DNA of 64,000 nucleotides, taken from assembly GCF_000328475.2 (NCBI RefSeq), contig NC_026478.1:2046001-2110000 (forward strand), read 5' to 3'. Position numbers and translations under genes: made by a program. The notes beneath the pieces were generated by a model, which was not told where the DNA came from, made no database searches, and worked only from the letters and a program-made list of their open reading frames with translations. The DNA comes from Mycosarcoma maydis (lineage: Eukaryota > Basidiomycota > Ustilaginomycetes > Ustilaginales). Shown here piece after piece: positions 1 through 10,943 of this stretch (positions are counted from its first letter, which is position 1; each line of letters opens with the position of its first letter).

Positions 1-1039
1 GCATGTGCAACATGCATTGACGACACAGCACTCGCCGTGGAAAGGCTTACATCCTCAGCCTTGAGCATCAGTCACGAGGGCGGTCATAGCCCATCTTGAT
101 GGTTAGTTTTCGACTCACTTATGATGTTCTAAATTCATTCACGATTTGAGGTTTTTGTTTATTTTGCGAGTTTTGGCTAGAGTATGCAAGCCTGTCTGAA
201 GAAACTCGTGTCGGTGAGAGTGTCACAGAGTTGGTTTGAATAGCAAAACGAGCTTGACAGACGGTGAACGGATGCGTGGTGTCGTGTGCTGCTTGTGACG
301 TTTGTTTGATGGGCGTGCCCATTTGGTGGCTTCATCGCAGCCGCGCAGGATATGCTCTGTCCTGCCTTGGCGTTTGGGAAACAGTGGCGCACAACATAGC
401 TTAGCATCAAGAGAGAAGCCCTTCACAACGCATAGGGACAACGTGGTGGATTTTCACACTGAGTCTGCAGTACCAGTCACACACATACACATACGAAACG
501 TCGATTAGCACAGTTGGCATGCATCGAGAAGTGATTCGTGATTTCATTTCATTTCGTGACTGAGTCAAGGGGAAAAGGGTCGTCAGATGGGGATCTTGCG
601 ATCGTGAGGTCTTGAAGTCTTGAGGTCTTGAAGTCTTGAGGAGCTTGGGCTCGGAGTGAGTCGTGCAGGCTATATACATGGTCTTGATCCTCGTGTTGTT
701 GGTTTTTGGCTATCTACAGAGGTCGGGATCGGATTCTTGCGTCTTGTCAATGGAAGCATCCGTGCGTGTGCAAGCTGCGTCTTGGTTTGTCCGACGAGTC
801 GGCTTGCGTCGATGCTTGATATGTTTTCTGGTATTCGCTACGTATACGGCAAGCGTCTTGCAGAAGAATCGGCCGTCTTAGCTGTGCAACGTATATACAC
901 TGTATCTTGAAGCGGACGCATGAATCTATACACACAGAAGGCAACAAGGTCAGTAGCATCGTGTCTTTCATGAGACGTGTGACTCACAGTACAAGTACAA
1001 AGTGTGCGCTGTTGAAGCGCACACGCATGGTTCACTCGA
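1..1039. other. Left-edge intergenic region, no gene supported
   Basis: Only short, unconvincing reading frames occur here. The stretch lies downstream of the stop of the giant MFS-like gene on the minus strand. It holds an ATTTC-rich stretch next to a GATTCGTGATT motif near 534-556, and a small tandem repeat at 606-640. I see no RNA gene. Confidence 0.6.
606..640. repeat. Tandem repeat, 16-bp unit GAGGTCTTGAAGTCTT
   Basis: Two full copies plus a partial copy of GAGGTCTTGAAGTCTT. It can also be read as four 8-bp units alternating GAGGTCTT and GAAGTCTT. It is non-coding. Confidence 0.85.
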
Positions 1040-4000
1040 CTAGAAGCCGAGACCAGACATGTGTCGCTGCCTTTCCACTCGTGGACTCGCACCGGCAGCG
1101 ACAGGCGAATGAGTCGCAGCATGCAAGTTGGTCGGCTGCGAATGGCTTCGAGCCATGATGTCCGCCCTACTCGCTGCCATGTTGAACATCTTCCTCGTCA
1201 TGACCGGCGTATGAGGTCTGTCTTCTTCGCCCATCTGTTGCGGCTGGAAGTGGACGATTTCGAAGCCGTCGTCGGGATGCGCAGGCACAAGAGATCGGTG
1301 GTGACTGATGCTGGCTCGAGGTTGAGCTCGAGGTGGAGGTGAGAGTGGGTGGAGTTGGGTAGGTGGCGAAGCGTAGATGCCAGTGCTGGAGTGTAGATTG
1401 ATTGGCAGAGAAGTTGAGGCATTCAGGGAACGACCGATCATATCGCGCTTGGCAGGAGCGCGAGTGTCGTTGTCTGTGGTGGCGCGACCGAGCATGACGC
1501 CACCAAAGCTTTTCATGCTCCGTTTGAGCCCGCTACCACCACCGCCCGCGAGGTGGGTGTTCGTAGCGCGTTGGGCCGCTGAGGTTTCCTCGTTGAGTCG
1601 GATCGCTGGTGCAAGACCATCTCCATCCGTTCCATTGTTCGCGTCCATTCGTCGATGTTTGTCTCGACTCGCGACGAGTTTGGCCAACCACAGCTCGCGC
1701 TTTCCATCAGCTACATCGGTCGCCGTCGAGCGAGTCTCGATTTGTCGCATCAGCGGCTTGGGTGCTGGCGTCCTGACACGTCGTGGCACTGGATCAAGAT
1801 CGCGTTGGAACATGTCCATGCCGTCGTCCGAAAGCGGTTTGTACCCCAATGCGTCGACAACTCTCTTCGCCAGTCGCATCGGTGCACTCGGCTTCCTGTT
1901 TGGCAATGGCTGTGCGTGGCTATCAGTCGGCGCCTGCGATTGGGTGAGCGATTGTTGACGTTTCAAAGCCCGCTTCTCGCGCAGACGAGCACGTCGAATG
2001 TGTGCACGATCCATGTCGGCCTCGTCCAGCATACTGAGCGACCGAGCTCGAGGCTTGGCTCCGTACAGATATACGCACAGCAACGCCAGGAGCACAACGA
2101 GTGTAGCTGAAGCAAAGATAATGGCAAACGCTCCGAACGAGAGCTTGGCCAAGGCTTGGAAAGAGACGAACGAAAGCAATGAGCAGGCTGTAAAGAGCAG
2201 AGACACGACAGCGCTCAAAGCGGCAAGCGCCGTCTCGTCGAGCCACCTCTTATCACGTTGCGCAACGATGGTCTCGCCAGCATCAAGCCATGCTTCGCGT
2301 TCATCACCCGTTTCACTGTCGCCGGAATCATGTAGCTTGTCTTGCTCCAAGCGCCCATGCCTTCCGCCTGAACCGCCTTGGAAACGCGCTGAGCGAGCAG
2401 CCGCAGCCAACCGCCCCGCTGTACGACGCGAGTACGAAGTGAAGCGATCCTCCTCCTCGTTCTGTAGCAGTGTAGGGGTGGAAACGTCTTCTCTCGCCAC
2501 CACGTCTCGCAGTGCTACTCTTCGGGGTGTCGAGTATCCGTCCAACACATACTGCACTGTTGTCATACCGACGATGATCAACGATGCGGTGGCGAGGGCG
2601 ATGCCAAAAGCGGTAAGGAACCACGTGCTTGCAAAGCTCGAAGTGAGTGCCAGGGTATAGAGAGCAAAGGAAAAGGCAGCAGTTGCGTAAAGACCCGTGA
2701 CCAGCAACGACTCGGTCTTGGCACGAAGCGGTCGGCGTGTGTCGATGTGGCCCTTTTCGTCGAGATACAGAGGGCGAGCTTTAGTAGCAAAGCCACCAGT
2801 ATTGTTCGAAGAAGCTCTCTTCGAGTTGAGCAAGAAGATGGCCACAACGCCAAGCGCCGACCCGATTGCAGCCGAGACTGTAATCGCGAGTGCGCCGCTG
2901 TTGTTCGACAGTCCATGCACACGAACAAAGACCATTTGCAGGCCTGAAAACAGGAACATGTACATTCCCGCCAGTGCTGAGAGACCCAGTGCTAAAATGA
3001 CCAGCATAGGGTTGTACCTCAGCAGCCGCACCGGCCTCACCAGATCGTCGCCAAACACTTGACGGATGTTGGTTTCTGGTTGAGGCTCCGGTGTCCATCC
3101 CTGTCCCGTACGTTTGATACGCAGTGCGTGGCGGCGGAACAGTACAAATGCAGCCGTCTCTTGAGCAAAAATACCGTCGTATACCACCAACACAGCAGCT
3201 ACGATTATCGTTAGCCAGTACGTCCAGGACCAGCTCAGAAGTCCGAGAACGAGCCTAGAGATCCAAGGGCCAGCCAGCTGTCCGCCTACCAGCATGAACA
3301 CAATGGAACCGACACCAAACAGGCGACCCTTGGAGGTGGCGAAGATGTCCATGACCGTGGCGAGCGAAAGAAACAGGAAAACACCGGAAACGAGACCTAG
3401 ACCTGCTTGGCAAGCGAGGAGCGCAAAGACGTTGTGCATGAACCCAGCAATGGCGCACACCACAGCTACTGCCACCAGAGGGATCAACGTCATGCGTTGT
3501 CGACCGAAACCTACGATCAGGTTGGCAAAGAACAATCCGCCACCCTGACTACCATTGTACGAAAGCGAGCCGAGCTGGTAGAGCATGGCAGTTGCTTCGC
3601 TTGCGCTCTCGTCCAAGATGATCTCACCAACTGTGTTGGTGTATCCGGAGGCGAGCGCCTGGAGTGCAAACACCACGACCCAGTACACGAGCAATTGTCG
3701 CAGTTTGACCCAACCACTCCATCTGTCTGCCCACAAGACCGGGTCTGAGTCGGAAGAAGCAGAGGAAACTGCATCGACTTCGCCATCAAAGTCGTCCTCA
3801 TCCTCGTAGTCAGCGGGATCAAAATCAACAATCTCGCCCTCCTCGAATTGTCTGCGTTTGTGCGAGCCTGAACGCTTCATGTTGTTAAGAAGCGTCGTCC
3901 TAGCATCGCCTTCCTGAGCCTCGATTTGGTCCTGATCTAAGCCGTCTTGCAGCGTCATTTGGCTCAGACGGCGGTCCCTGTGGCTGTTGCTGAGACTGCG

Positions 4001-7000
4001 TTTGACTTTGTCCGTGTCCTGTTTCTGCTGCTGGTCTTTCATATTTTGGTACTTGGCGAGATCAATTTCGTCGTCGGCGTCAGCAGACCAGGGTTTGTGA
4101 TCAGCTGCGAGCTGCTTACGCCTTTCCTGTTCTTGCTTCTCCTCGAGCAGTTCGTTGTACATGCCACGAGTTACGGGACGACTAAGTGCCGACTCGCCGA
4201 AAGCCACCTCGCCGAGCTTGTCGACATAGTTGCGTCCAAGAGCTTGTTCGACAGTAATGCTACCGCCACGGACATCCCGACCGTCCGTCAAAGAGCCTGC
4301 AGTGTGGGGTCGGCCGGCGGTGACAGCAGCACCATCTCGAATCGAGAAAGCATTGAGTCCACCCGCAGCTACAAAGTCTTGGAAAGCTTTGCGAGCGGCA
4401 GTGCCTTCACCAAGCTGCAGGTTCATGGCACAGTCAAAGCCGGCACGGAAGCACTGTCGGCAAGCAGGCGAGGCACCGTGCTGCCTCGATCCAGGTCGCT
4501 GCTGTTCAATGTTGGAAGGGTTGCTGCGGAAGGAGACGCGAGTATCGCGTGTACGTGGACGCCGGGCTTTGCCCGCCTTGACAGACGAGATTGGGATGAA
4601 GCGAAACTCTGACGTTCGGTTACCGTCTTTGAGGATTGCGATGTCGTCTTCATCATTGTTCGTGTAGGTATTTACGACGAACGGCACTCTCCTTTCGAGA
4701 GAAAGGTCGTAAGTGCCCTCTTGATCATCGATCTCCGTGCCATCATCGTCATCGTTCATGGGCATGTTGCCCTCTGCCTCATCTGGCTCTTGCACCTCTT
4801 GGACGTCGCTCGGCGGCGCTACTGTTTCCTTAGCGGTACCTCGAAGTGCTTTGGCACTTCCTGCCCCGCTCGATTGTCGGAACAGATTGATAGGGAATTC
4901 CTCCTTGGTTGGAGAATCGAAAGCGGTGGTAGCGGATCCAATCGAGTCACGTCGACTTTGTTGCGAAGCACTACTCTTGCGCCGAACGACGGTTGTCGTC
5001 GTAGCCACCGCTGGTTCGATTTTTCTGTCCGGCTTGTCGCTGGAAACACCTTGAGCAGGAGTAGGAAGTGTGGTAGCCGACACTGCAGCTTGGCGGGACG
5101 AACCTACACCTTTTCCCCTGGCTTCCTGATCGAGCTGCTGCATTTGGTAAAGAAATAGCTTTCGATTCGCTTCTTCGAGCATGCTCGGTCCAGGCTCGCC
5201 AAAGGTGTTGCGACGTGATCGTGAAGGGTCGCTCAAATCAAGGTATTCGTGCTCTTTCCTCTTGCGCACATCAGTGTCATCCGACTTGGCTTGGGTCAAT
5301 CCAGTGATGCTCTTGTTACTAGCATCTGTCTGAACGAAACCTTGAGCCTCGGTCGCCTTGCGTAAAGCTTCTGGATCAGGACGGGACGGATTCTCGTGCG
5401 AAGTCGAAGCACCCACAGACGGTGCAAGTCTGTCAAACGTGAGCGAATGCGGGATCTGAGGTGCAGGTGGAGCCTCGACTGAAGCAGAAAGTGGCGATGG
5501 GATCCTCTCCTCGCTCTTGGCCTCACTTTTGCTGCCTCCCTGAGGCACCTGAAGCAGAGTCGACTGCCTCCTAGCCGCAGCAAGCGTCTGAGGAGTGGGC
5601 GAATAGATAGTCCTGGAAGAGCCGTCGTTTTTCTTGACCATTTTCGCATCTTCGCGAGCCAACACATGACCACCCACGGTTGGCATTTGCTCCTTGACTG
5701 TTGATGGGCCAGCTTTTTCGGTGATCACAGCTTGCTTGGGCAGGCTAATGCGCTTGAGATTCTGAAAGTCGGTCCGGACGGTTGGGATCTGCGTCCCATC
5801 AGGCAAGGCGAGCGTTTCTCCCGAGAAGCTAGTGTCGCCTGAGTTGGATCGAATGGGCGGTGCTGACAGGTTGGAAGACTTTGCTGGAGCGAAAGGAGCA
5901 GCAGAAGCCTTGATACTTGCGACCTCGGCAGCACTGGTGGCCACACCAGGCGCTGCTGCCTTTTCCAGCGCTCGCCTCCCGCCAAAGTGAGCACCAATCA
6001 CTGGCAACGCCACTGCCTGTGTCGGTGGTACAGAGGACGCTGAAAGAAACGTCGAAGGAAGTGTAAGCTGAACAGGCTGCAGCTCTCTCTCCAGCTCTGC
6101 GTTACGCTCACGCGTTGCGGCGATGCTGCTCGGTGTGGGTGTTGGCTCCGACTCGGTATTCGAGGACCATGCTGAAGATAAAGATCCAGCCTGGGGCTCG
6201 GCGGAAGGCTGAACAGGAGGCTTAGCTTGTCTAGCCTTATTGATTGACAAGGGTTCGGTCTGAAAAGTTGCTGACTGGCCAAGTGGAGGAGTGGACGGGA
6301 TGTCGGATGCGTACAGATTGCGTACCTGGCGATCGATTCTCTGTCCAGGTCCGAAGGAAGAAGGACCTCGAGACAGTATCGGCGATTGTATCTGCTGACT
6401 GGCACGACGCTGCAATTCAGAGGTGGACAGCTGCGAGTCATTGTGGACAACAGACGATTGATGAGGGTTCGGAAAGTCTCTTCGCTGTGGCTCAGCTGCA
6501 GAAAGAGGCTCGAAAACATACGGCAAGCTGGGTCTCCTACTGCCTTGCTTCGATTCTTGCTTTCTGCCAGTAACGGGGTCGAAGTTTCTGGGCAGTGCAC
6601 GCGAGTACTCCTCCATCGAAGCAGATTTTTGATGCTTAGCCGCCTGACTTGAACCGCCCGGCCTGAGAATTGAGGGCATCGTAGATAATTTCTGTTTCTT
6701 TTCCTCTTGCTTAACTGCAGCTTCACCCGATGAGCCTTCCGAGGTAACTTCTGGAATCCTCTGCAGCTGATTTGAGCCTCCAACAGGCCCGGCGGCATGG
6801 CGAGGGTTTGATTGTGGGATAGGCTTGCGCTGCACCTGATACGGAAAAGTGGCATAAGTAGGCTGAGTCTCGGCCTGATACTGCCTCAGTGCCTGTTCAG
6901 CTACAACTGTTGCCTCCCGCAGCATTTCTGCACTAGTAGCGAAGGGAGCTGCTCTGGTAGCAGATACATCTACCTGTGCAGGAGCTACGCCAAAGTCGCG

Positions 7001-7072
7001 TGTCGGGCTTCCAGGAGCTCTGCCGCCTGACAGTGACAAAGAACGCTCTTTACGTCTTCCTGATCCGTGCAT
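1040..7072 (-). CDS. Giant MFS-like membrane protein with a very long disordered N-terminus
   Basis: This is a single frame of 2010 residues. The first ATG is at 7072, because the codon that opens the frame at 7081 is GTG. Residues 1 to about 1110 are low-complexity, rich in Ser/Gln/Pro, with an acidic stretch just before the membrane part. Near residue 870 there is an isolated C-x2-C-x6-C motif (CRQCFRAGFDC). From about 1120 to 1650 I count about 12 hydrophobic segments. The middle, with a DIFATSKGRLFGVGS loop followed by GGQLAGPW and a later ET motif, resembles the DHA1 branch of the major facilitator superfamily. A loop of about 100 residues separates the last two segments. The tail of about 360 residues is basic and Ser-rich. 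Substrate and location are unknown. Such length is unusual for an MFS protein, but I see no frameshift. The MFS assignment is moderate. Confidence 0.85.
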   Translation of the reverse strand: MHGSGRRKERSLSLSGGRAPGSPTRDFGVAPAQVDVSATRAAPFATSAEMLREATVVAEQALRQYQAETQPTYATFPYQVQRKPIPQSNPRHAAGPVGGSNQLQRIPEVTSEGSSGEAAVKQEEKKQKLSTMPSILRPGGSSQAAKHQKSASMEEYSRALPRNFDPVTGRKQESKQGSRRPSLPYVFEPLSAAEPQRRDFPNPHQSSVVHNDSQLSTSELQRRASQQIQSPILSRGPSSFGPGQRIDRQVRNLYASDIPSTPPLGQSATFQTEPLSINKARQAKPPVQPSAEPQAGSLSSAWSSNTESEPTPTPSSIAATRERNAELERELQPVQLTLPSTFLSASSVPPTQAVALPVIGAHFGGRRALEKAAAPGVATSAAEVASIKASAAPFAPAKSSNLSAPPIRSNSGDTSFSGETLALPDGTQIPTVRTDFQNLKRISLPKQAVITEKAGPSTVKEQMPTVGGHVLAREDAKMVKKNDGSSRTIYSPTPQTLAAARRQSTLLQVPQGGSKSEAKSEERIPSPLSASVEAPPAPQIPHSLTFDRLAPSVGASTSHENPSRPDPEALRKATEAQGFVQTDASNKSITGLTQAKSDDTDVRKRKEHEYLDLSDPSRSRRNTFGEPGPSMLEEANRKLFLYQMQQLDQEARGKGVGSSRQAAVSATTLPTPAQGVSSDKPDRKIEPAVATTTTVVRRKSSASQQSRRDSIGSATTAFDSPTKEEFPINLFRQSSGAGSAKALRGTAKETVAPPSDVQEVQEPDEAEGNMPMNDDDDGTEIDDQEGTYDLSLERRVPFVVNTYTNNDEDDIAILKDGNRTSEFRFIPISSVKAGKARRPRTRDTRVSFRSNPSNIEQQRPGSRQHGASPACRQCFRAGFDCAMNLQLGEGTAARKAFQDFVAAGGLNAFSIRDGAAVTAGRPHTAGSLTDGRDVRGGSITVEQALGRNYVDKLGEVAFGESALSRPVTRGMYNELLEEKQEQERRKQLAADHKPWSADADDEIDLAKYQNMKDQQQKQDTDKVKRSLSNSHRDRRLSQMTLQDGLDQDQIEAQEGDARTTLLNNMKRSGSHKRRQFEEGEIVDFDPADYEDEDDFDGEVDAVSSASSDSDPVLWADRWSGWVKLRQLLVYWVVVFALQALASGYTNTVGEIILDESASEATAMLYQLGSLSYNGSQGGGLFFANLIVGFGRQRMTLIPLVAVAVVCAIAGFMHNVFALLACQAGLGLVSGVFLFLSLATVMDIFATSKGRLFGVGSIVFMLVGGQLAGPWISRLVLGLLSWSWTYWLTIIVAAVLVVYDGIFAQETAAFVLFRRHALRIKRTGQGWTPEPQPETNIRQVFGDDLVRPVRLLRYNPMLVILALGLSALAGMYMFLFSGLQMVFVRVHGLSNNSGALAITVSAAIGSALGVVAIFLLNSKRASSNNTGGFATKARPLYLDEKGHIDTRRPLRAKTESLLVTGLYATAAFSFALYTLALTSSFASTWFLTAFGIALATASLIIVGMTTVQYVLDGYSTPRRVALRDVVAREDVSTPTLLQNEEEDRFTSYSRRTAGRLAAAARSARFQGGSGGRHGRLEQDKLHDSGDSETGDEREAWLDAGETIVAQRDKRWLDETALAALSAVVSLLFTACSLLSFVSFQALAKLSFGAFAIIFASATLVVLLALLCVYLYGAKPRARSLSMLDEADMDRAHIRRARLREKRALKRQQSLTQSQAPTDSHAQPLPNRKPSAPMRLAKRVVDALGYKPLSDDGMDMFQRDLDPVPRRVRTPAPKPLMRQIETRSTATDVADGKRELWLAKLVASRDKHRRMDANNGTDGDGLAPAIRLNEETSAAQRATNTHLAGGGGSGLKRSMKSFGGVMLGRATTDNDTRAPAKRDMIGRSLNASTSLPINLHSSTGIYASPPTQLHPLSPPPRAQPRASISHHRSLVPAHPDDGFEIVHFQPQQMGEEDRPHTPVMTRKMFNMAASRADIMARSHSQPTNLHAATHSPVAAGASPRVERQRHMSGLGF

Positions 7073-9014
7073 GATTGTCACAAGGCCGACGGTTCCTGTT
7101 GCAGCTTTTGTTGTGAATAGTACGTGCCGATCTATGAATTGAGGTTGAAAACTGAAATACCGAAGGTTATAATGAGATGGTGCGAGTGCAAAATGCCAAA
7201 GTTGTTCGAGAAAGGGTGCTTATAGGTTGTCGTATATAGGTAATGATGTCAAGGCGTAAGTAGCATTGATGGGCGTTGAAGAGAGTCGTAAGGGTCGTTA
7301 TAAAATTGCAAATCCCTTCAAAGCATGGGCTCTGTCTTACGGGAGGGCACTACCGTTGCTCGGCAAGTCGTAAAAAGACGCAGCGTAAGAGCTATGGTGA
7401 GAAGTGATCTAGACAGCCTTTTTGTGCTACTCGTCGATGGTACTTTCCAAAGAGAGGAACCCACAATAAGCTGCTAGAACCAACACCTCGATAAAAGCCT
7501 GACTAAATGCGGGGGGAGAAGAAGTGTAAAACGTGAAATGTTGAAAGCGATGTAAAGTCGTAAAAGAGGATGGTTGATAGCAGACCAGGTGGTGGATCAA
7601 TGCAAGCAACTGAAGAAAGAAATGTTAGAAAAGGTGCTCCGAAACCAGTCAGAGATCACCAAAGTATCGTAAAGAAGTGCCTGCTCCAGCAGGTGGTGTC
7701 GTGAAGTCGTAAAGAGTATAAGATCGAATGCCAGCCGTAGAAGTAGAGAAGAAGTAAGAAGGGTAATGGCTGGCGACCAAAGTATACCGAAGGGAAAAAT
7801 CGTAGAAAGGAAAGGTCGAGTAGAAGAAGGAATAGTTGATGAAGGTGGTGGAGAATGAAACAGGGGAGAAGGGCGGGGAGATCAAGTAGAGACGTGCTAG
7901 GGCACCGGCAGCAGGTTTCGAGGCTTGCTTGAAGCAAAGGAATCAGGCGAGGCAGAGGCAAGATCTACACTTTAATAAAGCACAAAGAGAGGCAGGCCGG
8001 CACTGACGTCGATCCCTCTACCCAACTCCAGTTCAGCCACCTTGCGCCTACAAACGGTACACAGCAAAACTTGCACACAGACTCAAGTCCACGTACAAAC
8101 CCGATTTGTCATTATCCTTCCTTCCCACAGCGCCTCTGAGAAGCTTTTGAGTCGACCGAGCCATACTGTTCCACGGTCCCGGAACAGCCGAAGCGTGACA
8201 GGTCTGATGCAAACGACATTCAGTAAGAGTTGAGGAGCTCCGTACACTGTGGGCTGCAAACGGCAGCAGCTAGCAGAGCCCCGAAATACGTGCATCACAG
8301 AAAGTTGGATTCGCACATAGCAGCCACAGAAGACCTCGTGGATACGGAACCTGGCGGGCTGAGAGTGCGACATGTCTAACCTCAGAGGGCGAAACATAGA
8401 AATGTAGATGCTTAATGCAGACTACATAAGGCAGCTCGTGCGGAAATAGAAAAACACGAGGATCACTCACACACGATGTATGACCGTCCCGCTATTCGAC
8501 ACATGTCAAAAAATGGATTCGTGATTCGTTATTGGGTTTTTCTACGTGCTACTCTGTGACTCTCAAGTCTTTTTGGCTTTCGGCGGTTTGTGGCATCATG
8601 TACAGTAAAACTCACTTCGCTTAAACACAGCCGGTTTCTTCTGTCGTGCATGCTTCATTTCAACTACATTACCTTTGATGCAGCCGCAAGTTGGGAAATG
8701 ACGTTGAGCCCAGTCTTTCGTTTCTCAGTCCAATGTGAGTACGAAGGGTGCCGATTTTTAGTGGCTGTGTATCACGTGGTAAAAAAATCGGGACAAAGAA
8801 GTACGAGATCGGGTGATCTGGAGCCACGCGAAGGAGTGGAGGCTCGGAAAACGGAGAGAACACAAACACACTTACACTCAGCCTCAGGACTTTGACATTC
8901 ACGATTTAGTCTTGATCATATCTTCTTCGTCGTCTGTTCCATCTTCCACCTCGCCCTCTTCTGGTAGCAACCGACTTGACTCTACTACGATTCAAGCTTG
9001 CAATTCAAAGTGAA
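7073..9014. promoter_or_regulatory. Divergent intergenic region between the MFS-like gene and SAD1
   Basis: This region of about 1.9 kb lies between two genes read away from each other. The half next to the MFS-like gene is purine-rich on the plus strand, so it is pyrimidine-rich in that gene's leader. It holds five exact TCGTAA hexamers at 7286, 7368, 7558, 7667 and 7707. The SAD1 side has ATTCGTG motifs near 8517 and an ATTCACGATT motif at 8897. No gene is supported. Confidence 0.5.
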
Positions 9015-10943
9015 ATGGCGGATGTAACGGTGCCGGTAACGAAGCGACAACGAACAGCGCAAGGCGGAGGCGCAATCTTGCCTCCAGCGCCTCCTCCACC
9101 ACAGCAGGATGTACACACAACAAGAAATGTACTTTCGGAACCGCCTGCTTCGCCACCCCCACCACCTCCGCCAGACATGGCTTTCGATCAGGCTCAGAAC
9201 AGTGACATCGTGCCCCCACCACCTCCATCGAGCATGCCCCCACCACCTCCCCCCGACCAAGCGTTCGACGACCAAGAAGACGACGCTGACGTTCAGGATG
9301 CTGCATACTGGACGCGTTTGGCACAGTCTTCTTCTTCGGCGGTCGCCACTTCTTCTGAACCTTCATCATATGTAGCTACTCTATCGAATGACAGGAACGG
9401 CGCCGCAGTAGCAAAGAAAGGCAAGTCCGCCTTGTACCTTGATACGATCAACCGTGCGGTACTTGATTTCGATTTCGAAAAGCTCTGCTCGGTCTCGCTG
9501 TCGAACATCAACGTTTATGCATGCCTCGTCTGCGGGCGCTACTTCCAAGGGCGTGGACGTAATTCGTACGCCTACTTGCATAGCATTGACGACTCGCATC
9601 ATGTGTTTATGAACCTCGCTACGGCTCAGACATATATCTTGCCAGACAACTACGCGGTCCCAGAGGAGAACCAAGCCGCATTGCACGACATCAAATACCT
9701 CCTGAACCCTACTTTCACTCCCAAGACAATTCATGCCATCGAAGCGCGCCCGGCATATGATCTAAACGGAGACCAGTATTACCCAGGATTCGTAGGACTG
9801 AACAATGTGGGTAAGAACGATTATGTCAATGCGGTGATTCAGGCACTGGTGCACGTTCCTATGATACGGGACTACTTTTTATTGGGAAAGGAGGTTGAGG
9901 GAGAAGTTGGAGAAAAGAGCGAGTTGGTCAAGCGGTTTGGAAGTCTAGTGCGAAAAGTGTGGAACCCTCGAGCTTTCAAGGCACAAGTTTCACCACATGA
10001 ATTCCTGCAACAGGTGGCAGTGGTTTCGGGGAATCGGTTCAGAATCACGCACCAGTCGGATCCGGTCGAGTTTTTGGGCTGGCTGTTGAATTGCTTGCAT
10101 GCTGATCTGACGCGAGGGGGCAAGAATGGTGGCAAGAGGAAAAGGGGTGTTGGTGCTGGTGGAGAGAGCGTTATCAGTCGCTGCTTTCAAGGTGTTGTGC
10201 AGGTAGAATCGCAGCCGCTGTCTCGGTCCGACGAGACTGAAGCAGCCAGTTCAGCTTCGACAGTAGCTGCCGAGGCCGAGGGCATGCTGAAGGAGGCCAC
10301 CATTTCGGGGGAACAGGTGGACGAAAGTGGACGTGCACGATTCGACCCTTCTGTGCCAGTCGATAGACGCGATTCGCCCTTCTTTCTATTAGCGATGGAT
10401 CTTCCACCACCAGCTCCAGTGATCAGCTCGGAAGAAGGAGAGAATCTTGTTCCGCAGATCACCATTGGACAGGTGCTTTCCAGGTACGATGGGCAAAGTC
10501 TGCATGCGTCCAACGCCAAACTCACCCGCTACACGCTACGTCGTCTACCGCCATACCTCATCATTCACTTCCGTCGTTTCACCAAAAACAGCCTGGGTCA
10601 GGAAGAACGTAATCCCACGCTGGTCAATTTTCCCATTAAAGGTCTGGACGTCACCAAGCACGTTGCACTTTGCCGTGATACACAGCAGCAGCTCTCATCG
10701 CCAGACGCCGATTCAAAGCTATCAGAGATCTACGATCTCGTCGCCAACGTCGTTTACGACGCTGTACCAGGTACAGTGCGTCAAGGCGCCAGCTGGAAGT
10801 GTCAGGTACACACTAAGGGCACAGCGACGCCGGAGAAGCAAGCAGAAAAGTGGTTCGCCATCCAAGACTTGCTCGTCGAAGAGGTCAATCGCCAAATGAT
10901 CTTCTTGGGCGAAAGCTATTTGCAGATCTGGCAGAAACGCTGA
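9015..10943 (+). CDS. SAD1: Sad1/USP39-type tri-snRNP protein (catalytically dead ubiquitin-hydrolase fold)
   Basis: The protein has 642 residues. The frame opens earlier at a TTG, and the first ATG is at 9015. Residues 1-90 are Pro-rich (runs of PPPPP). A ZnF-UBP domain follows at about 150-215, with CLVCGRYFQG and later His residues. A USP-like domain runs from about 260 to the end, closing with GESYLQIWQKR. In active USPs the Cys box reads roughly GLxNTCYMN; here it is GLNNVGKNDY, so the nucleophilic Cys is absent. This matches the Sad1/USP39 family, which assists assembly of the U4/U6.U5 tri-snRNP in the spliceosome and is not a protease. It probably acts in the nucleus. The identification is firm. 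Confidence 0.95.
   Translation: MADVTVPVTKRQRTAQGGGAILPPAPPPPQQDVHTTRNVLSEPPASPPPPPPPDMAFDQAQNSDIVPPPPPSSMPPPPPPDQAFDDQEDDADVQDAAYWTRLAQSSSSAVATSSEPSSYVATLSNDRNGAAVAKKGKSALYLDTINRAVLDFDFEKLCSVSLSNINVYACLVCGRYFQGRGRNSYAYLHSIDDSHHVFMNLATAQTYILPDNYAVPEENQAALHDIKYLLNPTFTPKTIHAIEARPAYDLNGDQYYPGFVGLNNVGKNDYVNAVIQALVHVPMIRDYFLLGKEVEGEVGEKSELVKRFGSLVRKVWNPRAFKAQVSPHEFLQQVAVVSGNRFRITHQSDPVEFLGWLLNCLHADLTRGGKNGGKRKRGVGAGGESVISRCFQGVVQVESQPLSRSDETEAASSASTVAAEAEGMLKEATISGEQVDESGRARFDPSVPVDRRDSPFFLLAMDLPPPAPVISSEEGENLVPQITIGQVLSRYDGQSLHASNAKLTRYTLRRLPPYLIIHFRRFTKNSLGQEERNPTLVNFPIKGLDVTKHVALCRDTQQQLSSPDADSKLSEIYDLVANVVYDAVPGTVRQGASWKCQVHTKGTATPEKQAEKWFAIQDLLVEEVNRQMIFLGESYLQIWQKR

Noticed and set aside
5998..6855. 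Minus-strand frame of 285 residues inside the giant MFS-like gene
   Set aside because: It is a shifted-frame shadow of the low-complexity N-terminal part and has no domain.
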